Shown here: piece after piece, positions 11,621 to 22,887 of the stretch
Position numbering within the stretch: the first letter of the stretch is position 1
Layout of the letters: each line of letters starts with the position of its first letter
From: Evernia prunastri
Lineage: Eukaryota > Ascomycota > Lecanoromycetes > Lecanorales > Parmeliaceae
Direction: 5' to 3'
Assembly: GCA_003184365.1 (NCBI GenBank)
Contig: NKYR01000002.1
Coordinates: forward strand, 62,976 to 126,975
Length of the DNA stretch: 64,000 nucleotides
Notes under the pieces: model-generated
What the model was told of the DNA's origin: nothing
Seen by the model: the letters and a program-made list of their open reading frames with translations, nothing else
Databases searched by the model: none
Translations under genes and position numbers: made by a program

Positions 11621-13478
11621 AACGACTTTGGGGAATTTGGAGTTGATATGGGAGCCGGCTGGCTATGAGGTGTAGATAAGGACGGGTGATTTGGGGCTAA
11701 GCTGTACTTTTGGCTGTACATGGAAACGAACAAGGTCTTTGTTGACGACTGGAATTCATTGGAAGATGGTTAAATTGATGTGACTTGACAATCATTGCTA
11801 TGGTTGTATACCATCTGCAGAAATAGCTGCTTGCGCTTTGGGACCTCCTTAGGGACACGGATAGGTGGGAATTTGGGGACGTCCGAAGCTCTAGGCTTGT
11901 TTCTTGCTACACGTTCAACAACGGAACTTATCACAATGATCCTTATCAAGCTGAAAAGACTACCCGTAGAGAGGCAGATGCATTAGTAAAGGTCTTGCGC
12001 CACCATGTGCACAGCACGGCACTAAAGCCCCATGGAAAAGTACGCAGTGCCGAGCGAGAAGTACAAAGAACAGGGCGCGTCTGGGCATGAAGGGGTTAAA
12101 CCTGGGCATATATCTAGAGGCAAGCAGACCGGATTTGTCGAACCAGCTGTGGAAAAGAAAGCCTTGATAGTTGACTGGAGGCACCGGCCATGTTGGTGAC
12201 AGCTTAGGATCGCGGATGAACCACGAGGATAAACACTGTTGTGTCTTGAGGAGTCGTGCTTGTGACGCTCCTTTAGAGGGTTTGACTTGAGTACGAGAGA
12301 GTAGAGTAATTTGGAAATAGGAATGCAGATGCTTGTCTGGATATTCGGTTACTGAAGGACAAGCGACCGATACTTGTTCGACCGGGGTGTTGCTCACTCT
12401 GATGAGATGCTATGCTGGGCACAGATTCCTAGCCTCTTTCCGCGCGAGGTAGTAAAAATGCGAGGTACTCGAAGCCAGCTCATCCCACATAGAGTAAGTA
12501 CGACTGGAATGTTCGGACTTTTGTTTTCATGCCTGCTTAGCTCCCAAGCAGCGTTGGAGGACTGCAGGTAGCATCCAACGGTGCCAACGACTAATGAAAG
12601 GCTCTTGAGCAGGAATCAGGAAGTCGATGTATCCGCCTGCTGCTCTCAAATGGTAGTCTTTCGCGGACCCTTCGGCAGATGCGGACTTGCGGAGGAAGTA
12701 TTCAAGGAGAAAGGGTATTGAAGATGTTGATTGTAAAGTCGAGTTTCAGAGAGAGATCAGGCGAGATCCCGAGGATAGAGTATCATCGACGGACTGATAG
12801 CAAAGACAGGTAGAGTCTTAAACACAGATTGAGAAATATAGACCATGTACGTGCATAGCGAATACGTAAAAAACACGTGATGACCAACTACATCATCGTG
12901 CCAATCAGTATATATAAAACCATAAGGTAGGGCTGAGCTAAAATACCTTAATTTGGTATGTGCAGCCAATGTAAACCTCCACCTGATTACGCTTTTAGGT
13001 ATCGCGTGCTGAGTCAGCCCGCTAGGTCTCCCGAGCGCCTCCTCATCAAAACTTTGGTGTAGCCTTCTTGCAACTTGAATAACTTTTGACTTTTCTATCA
13101 AATTTTTGATGTTTCTTTTTTCAATTGTGAAGATATATATGCGCTATTCAGGGAATCAATTTTTTTTGGAATCGATACTATAGTTATTGATAAATACTAA
13201 TTTGAAAATTTTTCACCTCTGAGAGACCCCGAACCTTTCTACCTCCGGGGTGCGTGACTCTGAAATCAGCCCCCGAAATCCTCAAAACACATCACGAATT
13301 GAATTCGTGGGCCTATACTTGTAGAGAATAATTAAGGTAGTGGATAAGACTAGAGCACCTTACCTTACCGTAGTCTAGGTACCTGAGGTAGAGTATTGTC
13401 AGCCCTACGGAGGTACAACGCAAAAAGATCGGCATCAGAGCTTCATAGCTCCATCTTCTCCAAATAATCGTCGGTGCA
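11621..13478. other. Intergenic, with AT-rich repeat-like tail
   Basis: No gene is supportable over 1.86 kb; frames here are short and lack family features. From about 13130 the sequence becomes AT-rich, followed by a cluster of ACCTTACC/GGTA palindromic words (13324-13400) and the 17-mer TCAGCCCTACGGAGGTA (13399-13415), which also occurs at 1500-1516. Possibly transposon debris. Confidence 0.4.
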
Positions 13479-15022
13479 ATGGACCTGTACGACCAGGTCA
13501 TTGATCTGGCTAGCAACCCCAAGCATACAAGATGGCTTTCGCCCCTCATCCTCCTTGCAGATGCCGCACTCTGCGCTCTCATCATCTGGAAAATACCCTG
13601 TGAGCTTTGGTCCCCCGGAGCTCTTGCGTCAACAAGAGAGGAAGCCTATTAGCGCAGCCAGTGGATTATGGAGCTGACGCCCAAAGTAGACACTGAAATT
13701 GACTGGAGAGCCTACATCCAGCAAGTGGAACAGTATCGAGATGGAGTGCGCGACTACACCCTCATCAAAGGCGACACAGGTTGCACACCGAACTGTGTCC
13801 GTTACTCCTCTCCTTGAGTGCTGAATCTGGCTGCCAGGTCCATTGGTCTACCCAGCAGCGCATTTATTCATATACAATGTTCTATACCTCATCACGGACA
13901 GAGGAACGGATATTCTTGTCGCGCAGTGTACGTTCGCTGTTGTGTATCTGGGCGCCTTAAGTATGGCTATGGCTTGCTACCGTATGGCTAAGGTTTGACA
14001 TTACTGCAATACGATAATAAGGCTAGCTTTATGTTTGTGGGCATGCGCTGACCAAGGCAGGCACCGCCATACATATTTCCTCTCCTCATTCTCTCAAAAA
14101 GACTTCATAGCATATTCCTCCTGCGACTCTTCAATGACTGCTTCGCTATTCTGGCACTATTCACTGCTATATACTTCTACCAACGAAGGATCTGGACCGT
14201 CGGAAGCATTGCTTATTCATTCGGCGTCGGAATCAAGATGAGCCTTTTACTAGCCGCTCCAGCAGTTGGAATGATTCTGTTGCAGGCGCTGCCTTTCAAG
14301 AGAGCAATAAATGCTGCCTTTCTTATGGCACAGGTCCAGGCAAGGTTTTTCTACAGAGGCAAATATCGTACAACAAAGCTGACGCTTTGGCACAGATCAC
14401 CCTTGCTTTCCCGTTTCTACCGGTCAATGCGAAGGGTTACCTTGCACGATCCTTTGAGCTCACTCGACAATTCTTGTTCAAATGGACCGTTAATTGGAGA
14501 TTTGTGGGGGAGGAAAGATTCCTTTCCAAGGAATTCGCTATATCCCTAATCGCTGTGCACCTCGCATTGCTTGCAATCTTCGTCCCAACTCGCTGGACTC
14601 GACCCTCTGGTCTTTCCATACCAGCTCTGATATCCACAGCAATCAAGCCTCTTCCGCCTAAAGCCCAGCAATTGATGTCCCTCAAGGTCTCACCGTCCTT
14701 CATTGTGACATCCATTTTAACCTCTGTGGCTGTCGGAATGCTGTGCGCACGGTCTCTTCACTACCAGTTCTATGCTTATATCGCCTGGTCAACACCGTTT
14801 CTGCTCTGGAAAGCTGGCTTGCATCCAATCTTGATATACGCAGTCTGGGCAGTTCAAGAGTGGGGTTGGAATGTGTATCCGAGTACCGACACAAGCTCGA
14901 TCGTGGTAGTAGGATGTTTGGTCGTTCAGGTGTTTTCTGTATGGTGGGGAACAAGGAACAACCTCAACGATGACACGTCTGTTGCGGATATGGCGGACGG
15001 GGAGAAGGACCACAATGAATGA
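13479..15022 (+). CDS. ALG3: Dol-P-Man:Man5GlcNAc2-PP-dolichol alpha-1,3-mannosyltransferase
   Basis: ER membrane enzyme that adds the first lumenal mannose to the N-glycan lipid precursor. Spliced model join(13479..13599, 13690..13779, 13838..13992, 14061..14339, 14396..15022), 423 aa, close to the usual ALG3 length. Diagnostic motifs are EIDWRAYIQQVE with KGDTGPLVYPA across the first exon joins, and SKRLHSIFLLRLFNDC in exon 4. The protein is polytopic with many hydrophobic helices. The last intron uses a GC donor (CAG|GCAAGG, 14340-14395), needed to join MAQVQ to ITLAFPFL. It converges on the next gene with only 28 bp between stop codons. Confidence 0.95.
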
Positions 15023-15050
15023 CAAGGTTGCTGAATGCAAAATGTTGGGA

Positions 15051-15520
15051 TCATTCCCGGGGATCTGACTCCTCAGCTGGTGGCATTTTGCCCGCAGTCG
15101 TCTCATCATCCTCGCTTTCGTCGAGATAGGTGGGTTTCTTCACAAATTCTGGAGGCCTCCACTTACGTGTTAGCAGTGCGTACAACGGGAGTTCTGGAGA
15201 ACCAACCAATATGTCTGCTTTCGCCATTGTTTTTCGTCTCTCACCACGTTGACAATCTCTCCACCAAGCTTGTTCTCTCTACCATCAAAGGCCGTCCTGT
15301 CGACCACGACATACCCGCCACGTTTAATCCATATCTGTGAACGGAAGCGAGAGGGTAGCTCGACCAAGAGTGGCTCTTTTTCCGAGGGCAGCTCCACTGA
15401 GTACAAGTTGTTGCCCTCTGCCTTCTTGACGAGAGCGATATGATTCCCTTGGTCTAGGACCGCTGGTGGTGAGGAGGTGTCCGCTGCTGTCGCCAACAGA
15501 TGGCGTTTCGGTCGACCCAT
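15051..15520 (-). CDS. EIF1AD-like S1/eIF1A-domain RNA-binding protein
   Basis: Small protein of 139 aa in two exons (15520..15207 and 15156..15051, 50-nt intron). The OB/S1-like fold of the eIF1A superfamily occupies residues about 20-90, with the conserved patterns LPSRFR and IWIKRGGYVVV. The splice was chosen because it restores QTYWPPEFV, the family's W-P-P tail signature. The C-terminus is acidic. In animals EIF1AD is nuclear and linked to stress and ribosome biogenesis; the fungal role is not established. It converges on ALG3. Confidence 0.85.
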
Positions 15521-16038
15521 GGCAAAGAGAATTGGCTTTGTTGCGTTTCATGTCACTTTTGTTGTGGATACTGATTCGTTGTTCAAGCTTTCAGCCAACA
15601 AGCCGTCCGGGTGGGTAAGGCTGAAGTCTCGCTTAGGAACCGGCGAACCGCAAAGAAGCCGGCACCGCTAACGGAAAAGGGAAGTGCTATCTTGCCCCAC
15701 GATTCTACTTTAGCCATTGAGCAAGTTACCTATTGTTATCAAGACTTTTTTATCCATTTTTATTATTCCCAACGACTCTGGCGCCTTGCTTATAAATCAT
15801 ATGTTGGATGGTCAATGTTTAATGCAATGAACATACTTAATGGTATATATTAAAAAATCGTCGAGTCTTCAGGGAGGAATATAAGAGAACATCAAGTGCT
15901 CCTTTGCTTTCGTCATTGTCAATATCCTTTACGTACTTGCCCATTTGCCTGCTCAATTGAAAAAATCTCTCTCCGAAGCTTCCTTACTCTGGTCTGGGCA
16001 ACACTTGTCAGGAATTACCTTGCGTACTTAATCTAGAC
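15521..16038. other. Intergenic upstream of the MFS gene
   Basis: Divergent spacer between the EIF1AD-like and MFS genes. It is moderately AT-rich near 15740-15860 and I see no gene in it. Confidence 0.45.
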
Positions 16039-17520
16039 ATGGCGCCTCAAGCAGCATTTGGAGCCTTCGTCAACATCGATGATAAAAGCATCTCCAGCCC
16101 ACCAATGGTCCTCCAAAAACAGTCCCATGCCCTTCCCGACTTACCAACCGCATTCGAGCTGGACGAATTGAGCAGGGTCACTCGCGATAATGCCTCTTCC
16201 GTACCAACAACACCAGTGGGTACCCAAACGCCAAGGAGTCTCCATGACTTGGAGATGTCCCGCCCGCTGAGCCCGGAGTATCACGACGCCGCCGAAGTCA
16301 TTCAAACGTGGACGAACCCGCCGATCAACAAGTGGAGACTCCTGAGTGCTTGTCTCATGAATTTCGGCAACGGACTGAACGACGCCGCCCCTGGTGCCCT
16401 CATCCCCTACATGGAAAAGGACTACAACATAGGCTACGCGATCGTCTCGCTCATCTTCGTCACCAACGCCATCGGCTTCATCGCCGCCGCTCCCGTCAGC
16501 CAGATCCTGCAGGCCCGCCTGGGCCGGGCCAAGACGCTCGTGCTGGCCGAGTCCTCCATGCTGGCGGCCTACATCATGTTGGTCTGCCGGCCCCCCTTCC
16601 CCGTCGTCGTCGTCTCCTTCCTCTTCCTCGGCTGGGGCATAGCCACGAACCTGGCCCCGAACAACGTCTTCGCGGCCAACCTGTCCAACGCGACCACCGC
16701 GCTCGGCTGCCTCCACGGGGCCTACGGCATCGGCGCCACGATCGGCCCGCTGATCGCGACGGCGCTGGTCACCCACGACCACCCCTGGTCGACCTTCTAC
16801 TCCGTCTCCATCGCCATGACGCTCGCCAACCTCGTCCTCGGCTTCCTCTCCTACCGCACCTTCGAAGCCGACAACCCACCCGCGAACCCCCTCCACCCGA
16901 CCCCTTCGGACCCGCACCCGGCCGCCACCACCCGCACCCAGCTCCTCAAGGCCGCCCTCACGCACAAGACGACCGTGCTCGGCGCCCTCTTCATCTTCTG
17001 CTACCAGGGCGCCGAGGTCTCCATCTCCGGCTGGGTCATCTCCTTCCTCATCTCGTACCGGCACTCGTCGCCGGGGCGCGTGGGTTACGTCACCGCGGGC
17101 TTCTGGGCCGGCATCACGCTCGGCCGCTTCCTCCTCTCGCACCCGGCCCACCGCCTCGGCGAGAAGCGCGCCGTCGTCGGCCTCATCGCCGGCGCCACCG
17201 CCTTCCAGCTGCTCGTCTGGCTCGTGCCCAACGTCGTCGGCGAGGCCGTCGCCGTCTCCATCGTCGGCCTCCTCCTCGGGCCCGTCTACCCTTGCGCCAC
17301 CGCCGTCTTCTCGAAGCTCATCCCCAAGCGGCTGCAGATGAGCAGCCTGGCCGCCGTGTCGGCGCTCGGCAGCTCGGGGGGAGCGGTGGCGCCCTTCTTC
17401 ACGGGGCTCCTGGCGCAGGAGGTGGGGACGTGGGTGTTGCATCCGATCTGCGTGGCTTTGTTTGCGGCCATGGTGGGCTGTTGGCTTGGGTTGCCCAGGA
17501 TGGTCAAGAGGAGGGAGTGA
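16039..17520 (+). CDS. MFS transporter, FHS/Bsc6-like family
   Basis: Single exon, 493 aa. A hydrophilic N-terminal tail of about 90 residues is followed by 12 predicted transmembrane segments in two six-helix halves. The first helix region has the family-like NFGNGLNDAAPGALIPYME. It most resembles fungal relatives of yeast Bsc6 and the fucose-permease (FHS) branch. Substrate unknown; a plasma-membrane or vacuolar sugar or metabolite transporter is plausible. Third codon positions are almost all G or C from about 16330 to 17480, unlike its neighbours, which also creates long open but meaningless antisense frames. Confidence 0.88.
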   Translation: MAPQAAFGAFVNIDDKSISSPPMVLQKQSHALPDLPTAFELDELSRVTRDNASSVPTTPVGTQTPRSLHDLEMSRPLSPEYHDAAEVIQTWTNPPINKWRLLSACLMNFGNGLNDAAPGALIPYMEKDYNIGYAIVSLIFVTNAIGFIAAAPVSQILQARLGRAKTLVLAESSMLAAYIMLVCRPPFPVVVVSFLFLGWGIATNLAPNNVFAANLSNATTALGCLHGAYGIGATIGPLIATALVTHDHPWSTFYSVSIAMTLANLVLGFLSYRTFEADNPPANPLHPTPSDPHPAATTRTQLLKAALTHKTTVLGALFIFCYQGAEVSISGWVISFLISYRHSSPGRVGYVTAGFWAGITLGRFLLSHPAHRLGEKRAVVGLIAGATAFQLLVWLVPNVVGEAVAVSIVGLLLGPVYPCATAVFSKLIPKRLQMSSLAAVSALGSSGGAVAPFFTGLLAQEVGTWVLHPICVALFAAMVGCWLGLPRMVKRRE

Positions 17521-18039
17521 GGGGACTGTGATGGAAATGGAAAAGAATGAGAGGGTGTAATTTTTTTTGGTCACTTTTTGGTCCTAGATTTGGTTTAGAT
17601 TGACATGATGAGATTTTGGACATATAGAACGCTTGGCTCTTTTTGGAATGTCGCGGGCAGTCTAAAAGTTGGATTTTTGAAAATTTAGATCATTGCTTTA
17701 TAACGAATGCTACACCTCAAGCTAGTTTGTCATACATACAGTAGTCCTGACGCTGGCTTGTTATGGATGTTGTTGGATTCTGTGAACCGTTGCCTCTCTG
17801 CAGTCTGTTATCATAACTCCTGACGTAGGTCGAATGCACCTTGTCTTCTATTACGGAGTACAGCGAGTCAGCCAGTACTCTATCCTTGGGGAACAGTAGA
17901 CCAGGTAGCTTACATATTTCCAAGACTCGCACGTTGCGCAGTGATCCTTGAGGGCGGTCTCAAGCGGACACACCGAAAAGTGGCATGAAGCCGCTTCGTA
18001 GTATGGCTGTAACCCTCCATCGTAGAAGGAATTTTTTGT
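17521..18039. other. Intergenic between convergent MFS and SEN34 genes
   Basis: Shared 3' flank, with nothing recognisable beyond T-rich stretches. Confidence 0.45.
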
Positions 18040-19017
18040 TCACATGCCTCCCCACTCAATGCAAAACGTCCTGACTCTACCCCCACCCTCCACGCCTTTC
18101 CCCACACCCTCGCCTCCCTCACCCTCCTGCGCCATTCGCTCAGACCCGCCAATCAGCCATCCCTTCTTCACCCCCGTCGCCAATCTCCCGCCGCCGACCA
18201 GATCCAGCAGGTCGATCTCCTCGTCCCAGTCGGCGCTCATGGCCAAGAAGTGGCTGTGGAAGCGGAGCGGGTCGCCTGGGTAAACGGAGAATTGGCAGCC
18301 GAAGCGGATGCCGGGGGAGATGAAGTAGCCGAGGCTGTGCAGGTGCTTGAAGAGGGCGTAGGAGGACGGATCGACCTTTGGGAGGTTGGGTGGGCTGGTG
18401 TTGGGAGGGGGAGATAGCAGAGGGTGGGATGTGGTTGGCGTGGTGGTCCATGGCTTGGGATCGGGTTCAGCAGCTTGAGATGGTTCTGGAGACGGCGTTA
18501 CTGTCGTTTCCCGGGTGAGCGGTTCGCCGAACAGAGCATCTTCCGGGGTGTCTTCTTCCTCTTGTCCTGGAGCTGAGCTTGCGGTTGACCGCTGTCCCCC
18601 AGCCGAGCCGTGCTTGGCCTCTATCCTCTTCAAAGCCCTTTGTGTCCGACTCTTTTTATTGCTCTCGAAACTTTTCGCTATCCTTGCTCCTTCTTGTCTA
18701 AGATTCGCCTTGATCCCTTCTTTCTGCTCGGTATCCTTCGATGCTAGATCCCTCACATGCCATTCCAAATCGTTCACGGTATGTGCCAGTCCGCTCTCGA
18801 CTAGTAGCCTTGCTTCTTCCGGCTGGAGTTCCAGGGGCAAGCCAAGGAAGACATTCTGCTGTGGGATTTGAGACAGGGCACCGATGAGGACTCCGAGGAT
18901 ATTATGGTTCTTGCGGAGCCATGTGATGACGCTGATGTCATATAGGAGGTAGCGCTCCACTTTCCCTGAGACCTGGAACAGAGGGAATGGGAGACTGGGC
19001 GCTGTTGGCGCGGTCAT
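18040..19017 (-). CDS. SEN34: tRNA-splicing endonuclease subunit Sen34
   Basis: Catalytic subunit that cuts the 3' splice site of intron-containing pre-tRNAs, in complex with Sen2, Sen15 and Sen54. Single exon, 325 aa. The N-terminal domain (about 10-120) is followed by a Ser/Pro/Glu-rich linker (about 130-210) and the C-terminal nuclease domain. The catalytic triad is visible in order: Tyr in FSVYPGDP, His in RFHSHF and Lys in GVKKGWLIG. The final 30 residues are Gly/Glu-rich. Length and architecture match fungal Sen34. Confidence 0.93.
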   Translation of the reverse strand: MTAPTAPSLPFPLFQVSGKVERYLLYDISVITWLRKNHNILGVLIGALSQIPQQNVFLGLPLELQPEEARLLVESGLAHTVNDLEWHVRDLASKDTEQKEGIKANLRQEGARIAKSFESNKKSRTQRALKRIEAKHGSAGGQRSTASSAPGQEEEDTPEDALFGEPLTRETTVTPSPEPSQAAEPDPKPWTTTPTTSHPLLSPPPNTSPPNLPKVDPSSYALFKHLHSLGYFISPGIRFGCQFSVYPGDPLRFHSHFLAMSADWDEEIDLLDLVGGGRLATGVKKGWLIGGSERMAQEGEGGEGVGKGVEGGGRVRTFCIEWGGM

Positions 19018-20399
19018 TGCTAAGTCAAGGAGGGAGGAGGGCAGACTCCAACAATAGTTCAGCTGAGTTCACATGTCAGCGGTGTATTTCTGACCAAGAC
19101 TGCGTCGGCGGAGAAAGAAAGAAAGCTGTGTGGGAAGTTCATAAGGCTCGAAGAGCGTACTTTTACATCAAACGACTGTGCGTCAGTGGATTGACAGATT
19201 GTAGTGATTCTTAATCATAAAAAAAGGTGGGCACAAGAGAAGATCAATTTGGCTTACTGGGAAGATGTTTCTTCCATTTCATGGTCGAAGATTGACTGTT
19301 CGTCGAGCGTTCCTCTCAGAAGTGTATTTGCAGAGTCACGAACGACTCAGTTCGTGGAAAAACGGTGCCAAGGCGCCAGTCCCAATTAAGGTAAGACTCT
19401 ATACTACTATCTTCACGCTCAACTGTGAAGGTCGGTTGCCTTGCCTGATACAAAGTCTAGACTATGTAGCAACCAAGCTGCTTTGACTCTGAATGTTTGA
19501 CAGCCGCCCCTCGCGAACTCGTTGTGACAGGAACGCAAATTTGACAGATATGGTGTCCTCGAACTATGGTTGGCGTTCACGGTCCATCTTTTATTTGATA
19601 GGAAACAAAATGCTCCAGAGGTTGCCAAAATGTCAAATGCGAAAGAGGTGGGCCTCGAGCTGCTCCCTCCAAAGTTTTGCAAGTATCACAAGCGTCAGAA
19701 AAAGCGCAAAAGCAACCTCAGGAAGAAGGTCATGACATGCTATCTAATCGGATTGACAAGAAATGTGCGTTGATCATATTTTCGTTGGGAGAAATGCTCT
19801 TAGTGACTGATCACAGTCTATTTTCATGGAGCACCGTCATCCTTCCTTCCAGGAGCAAGGCTCAGCCATGGACATGTCTCCCCATTCTCAGTTGGATTGC
19901 GCACTGCTTAGCAAGTATTGAAGGTCCAGATCTTCCTTATTCGGTAAGACCCTGGTATCATTATGATGTTCTGTCAATAGACAGTACTATGAAATTGCCA
20001 TGTTGTTAACACTTCTTCGAAGTTGCGCCCCCGTTTATAACAAACGAATACGAGTGCCCGTTTCGATGTTGGTACAATATCTGCAATTGATCGACATGCT
20101 ACTACAAGTAGTGCCTTGCTGCATTTCATGAGCTTATGATGAGCCGACAATGAAATTTATATCGACGGCTTGAGAAATGCCCCGCTGCGTCACGCGATTA
20201 TATGTGCCCATGTGGCGATGGTCAGTAAAACGTCTGTCCGAGTGTCGAGTGAGTATTGTAACACACTTGGTCATCCTTTCGGGTTTACAGGGTAACGTGG
20301 GCTCAAAGGATCAGTGGTTTGGTTATGGAATCAGATCTAGTTCAAAACACGCAGCACGAATGTCTCGATCTAAATCTCACATAGAACAGTTGACTCGCG
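19018..20399. other. Gene-poor region, no supported gene
   Basis: Several short frames on the plus strand (for example 19265-19390 and 19570-19740, rich in Lys/Arg) look mildly coding-like but could not be joined into a recognisable protein. I make no call. Confidence 0.35.
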
Positions 20400-21110
20400 T
20401 GGAAACAAGAGATAATCATACATCTCAGTAATCTTTGAGAGGTCCTGTCCGCGTCGACATAGCCGTTTGTCCTTTGGAAGGGAACGTGTATCGACCCGTA
20501 TCGAGGCTAGGTATCGGTGCAACAGGAGAAATGTCGAAACGAAGGCGTCCATTGAAAGTCCAAGGGTCCTTCACCAACGGACTCGTGAAACAGTTGCCTT
20601 GTATCGAGAGTGCTGAATACAGACTTAGGTGCAGAAATTCGGTATCTACGGTCAAGAAGGTTAGCAACGGACTCGGCATGGACGTTTCCCATGGGCGGTG
20701 CGATTTCTACATCAGCGATCCCGGCAATGTAGGCTTGGACGGGGACGCAGGAGAGGAGTTAGCATTGATAGCCGTCATACCATACGCGTCCAAATAAATC
20801 AGCCAATATCTAGTGGTCGCGTTCCCAGTCTGCCTGCGAGTCGAGGTTTCAATACCGACCGTATCTTTTCAAGTACGCAATGCAGCATAGGGCCGTTTGG
20901 CGGTAGGACACGGTCGCGTCCATGTAGTGCTGCTTGCCCGTCCCGTCCACGCTGAATCCCTCACAGCTTCACGCTACCCGCGATGTAGATCGGGTAGGCA
21001 GAGCTGAGCTCCCGGATGCCGTTCCTCATCACGCTCGCCTTGAGGGTGATGGTGCCGGTTTCGATGGCGCCACAGCATGAGATTTCTGCGTCTCTTTTGT
21101 TGAAATGATC
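20400..21110 (-). pseudogene. Unidentified decayed coding region
   Basis: On the minus strand, 21090-20965 reads openly with a protein-like composition (ETGTITLKASVMRNGIRELS, then SSAYPIYIAGSV) and ends in a stop. Shifting frame, 20958-20850 continues with FSVDGTGKQHYMDATVSYRQ. Further fragments follow at 20690-20430. Frames change without good splice sites, so I read it as a degraded gene. I do not recognise the family. Confidence 0.3.
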
Positions 21111-22887
21111 AGGTATGATTTAGATACTTGGAAGGATTGATTGATTATTCCAGAGCTTTCCTGGAGCAGTCCTATATGTCATACTAATTGCGTGCTTGGC
21201 TAGGTAATATGGCTGGGAGTGGCCGGAAGGAGGCTGGGAACCAACACCACCAAATAACAAATAAATTACTTTGTCAACAGCTTTCTGAAGCATATGAGAA
21301 CAAGCTGCAGCTACGGGGAAAGTGCAAATCGCCGACACTGGACTTGAGCCCTTTGACATGGACGGGTGCCGCCATGCCCCGCTCTGCAAGTGATAGTCCG
21401 CACCGCCCTCTTCCTGCGACTTCTTCTTGAGCTCACCTTGTCTGCTCTCGGGATGAGTATGCGACTGGTCAGGGGGGCAAAGCGACAATGCGCCGTAGGT
21501 CTGTGGTCTTGACAAGTTCGGTCTCGCGCTTGTTCCATCCCGGCAAGACCTCTACGAAATGGTTTTGGTCGCTCTCTGTCTCGCTCGTGGATTTGGGGTG
21601 CACTCACGCTTGATAATAGACCTCGTCCACAAAGCCATATCCATCATTCGCATCAAAGACACCAGTTTATCCCCAAAGCCGTTCTGAAATCGGCTGCAGT
21701 TCAATTATGTCGACCACGAGCATGTTTGCTGGTTCCGCCCCGCGTACCTCGAAGGTACAGACAAGTAATGGAACCGGGTGAGATCGATTTGTTCATTGTT
21801 CTTGATCTGGCCTCCGGTCCAATCTACGCACTCAATGCTTACAACTTCGCCATCGTGGATTGTCTCGGCAGACGGTACTACGGAAAGATTGTTTAAAATG
21901 ATGCATCCATGTCTACTGATGGCGGCTTACTGTCCGGCTGCTATCTACTCTATGATGATGATGTTAGCATTTAATTCAACTGGAGGTTAGATGAAGCAAT
22001 TGATCTATCATCTCTAGGCACACATAGTGTTGAAACCCATTTTGTTAATCTTGCGGATACCTGAGAGAGGCATCACATCCTTCTTCTTTTGGATCCAAAG
22101 TGAAAATGAAGATAGTATGTTAAGAGATGGTCAGCTTGAATGAAGGAGAGGGTTTGTATGAGGAGTTATGTTATCGACAAGGGTTGAACGATGTATAAAT
22201 CTGATAACATGATAGGAGAAAAACAGAGTAGTGCATGCATGCATGTTACCTGCAACAACGAATGGATTAAATGATGTATTGAGATGAAGAGTAGGTTACA
22301 GGCGGACGGAAGGAAAGGTAGACTCCCTCATCGCGAGAAAGATGCATTCTTCCTATCCTAGGTGCATACCGATGGAATAGAGGCACTCTAAAGGATTCAA
22401 AAGCTTTCGAATACCGTCTTCTTTCGCCACAGACGAAACCTAGTTCGATCTTTGTCTTTGAGTTTCTTTTCAGTCACGTGATCTCTTGTAATTTTTTTCC
22501 TCTCCGAATTTGTTGTACCTCATACAATTAATTCCTCCATGTCGTTGAAGTTGCAGATGGTTCACAATTACCTCTTTATTCATTTGATTAACATCATATC
22601 GATATCGCGAGTGCACGCATTCAGGGAAGCTACCTAGGAGATGTCCTCGGAATCCATATACTCACTCGACCCTCTATAATGACATGCTTGCCATAGCCAA
22701 TCGTGCCGGCATCCTACTGTTACCCCCCCATTAAGTATTAAATCCACGCGCCGGTACCCTGCCCAGATGGTCCTTGAAATGGTGCACTGCGACACTTTCG
22801 CCAGGAGACGGGAATCATTCGAGTTCAAAGCGATCCAATTTACAAAACACAGGGTCGCAGGTAAGCCCAGGTTTGGAGAGACGGACA
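21111..22887. other. Gene-poor region, nothing recognised
   Basis: AT-rich and low-complexity in parts (for example 21950-22310). No coding or RNA feature is supportable. Confidence 0.4.

Noticed and set aside
11960..12397. 145-codon minus-strand frame in the 11.6-13.5 kb spacer
   Set aside because: No family features, unsupported start context and composition like intergenic sequence.
16141..17574. 477-codon open frame antisense to the MFS gene, and a 407-codon frame on the same strand
   Set aside because: Both are Arg/Pro/His or Gly/Asp/Glu-rich shadows caused by extreme GC3 in the MFS gene; the MFS frame has transmembrane helices and family motifs.
20435..20797. 120-codon plus-strand frame
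   Set aside because: The minus strand over the same region looks more protein-like and continues into other fragments; the plus frame is probably its shadow.
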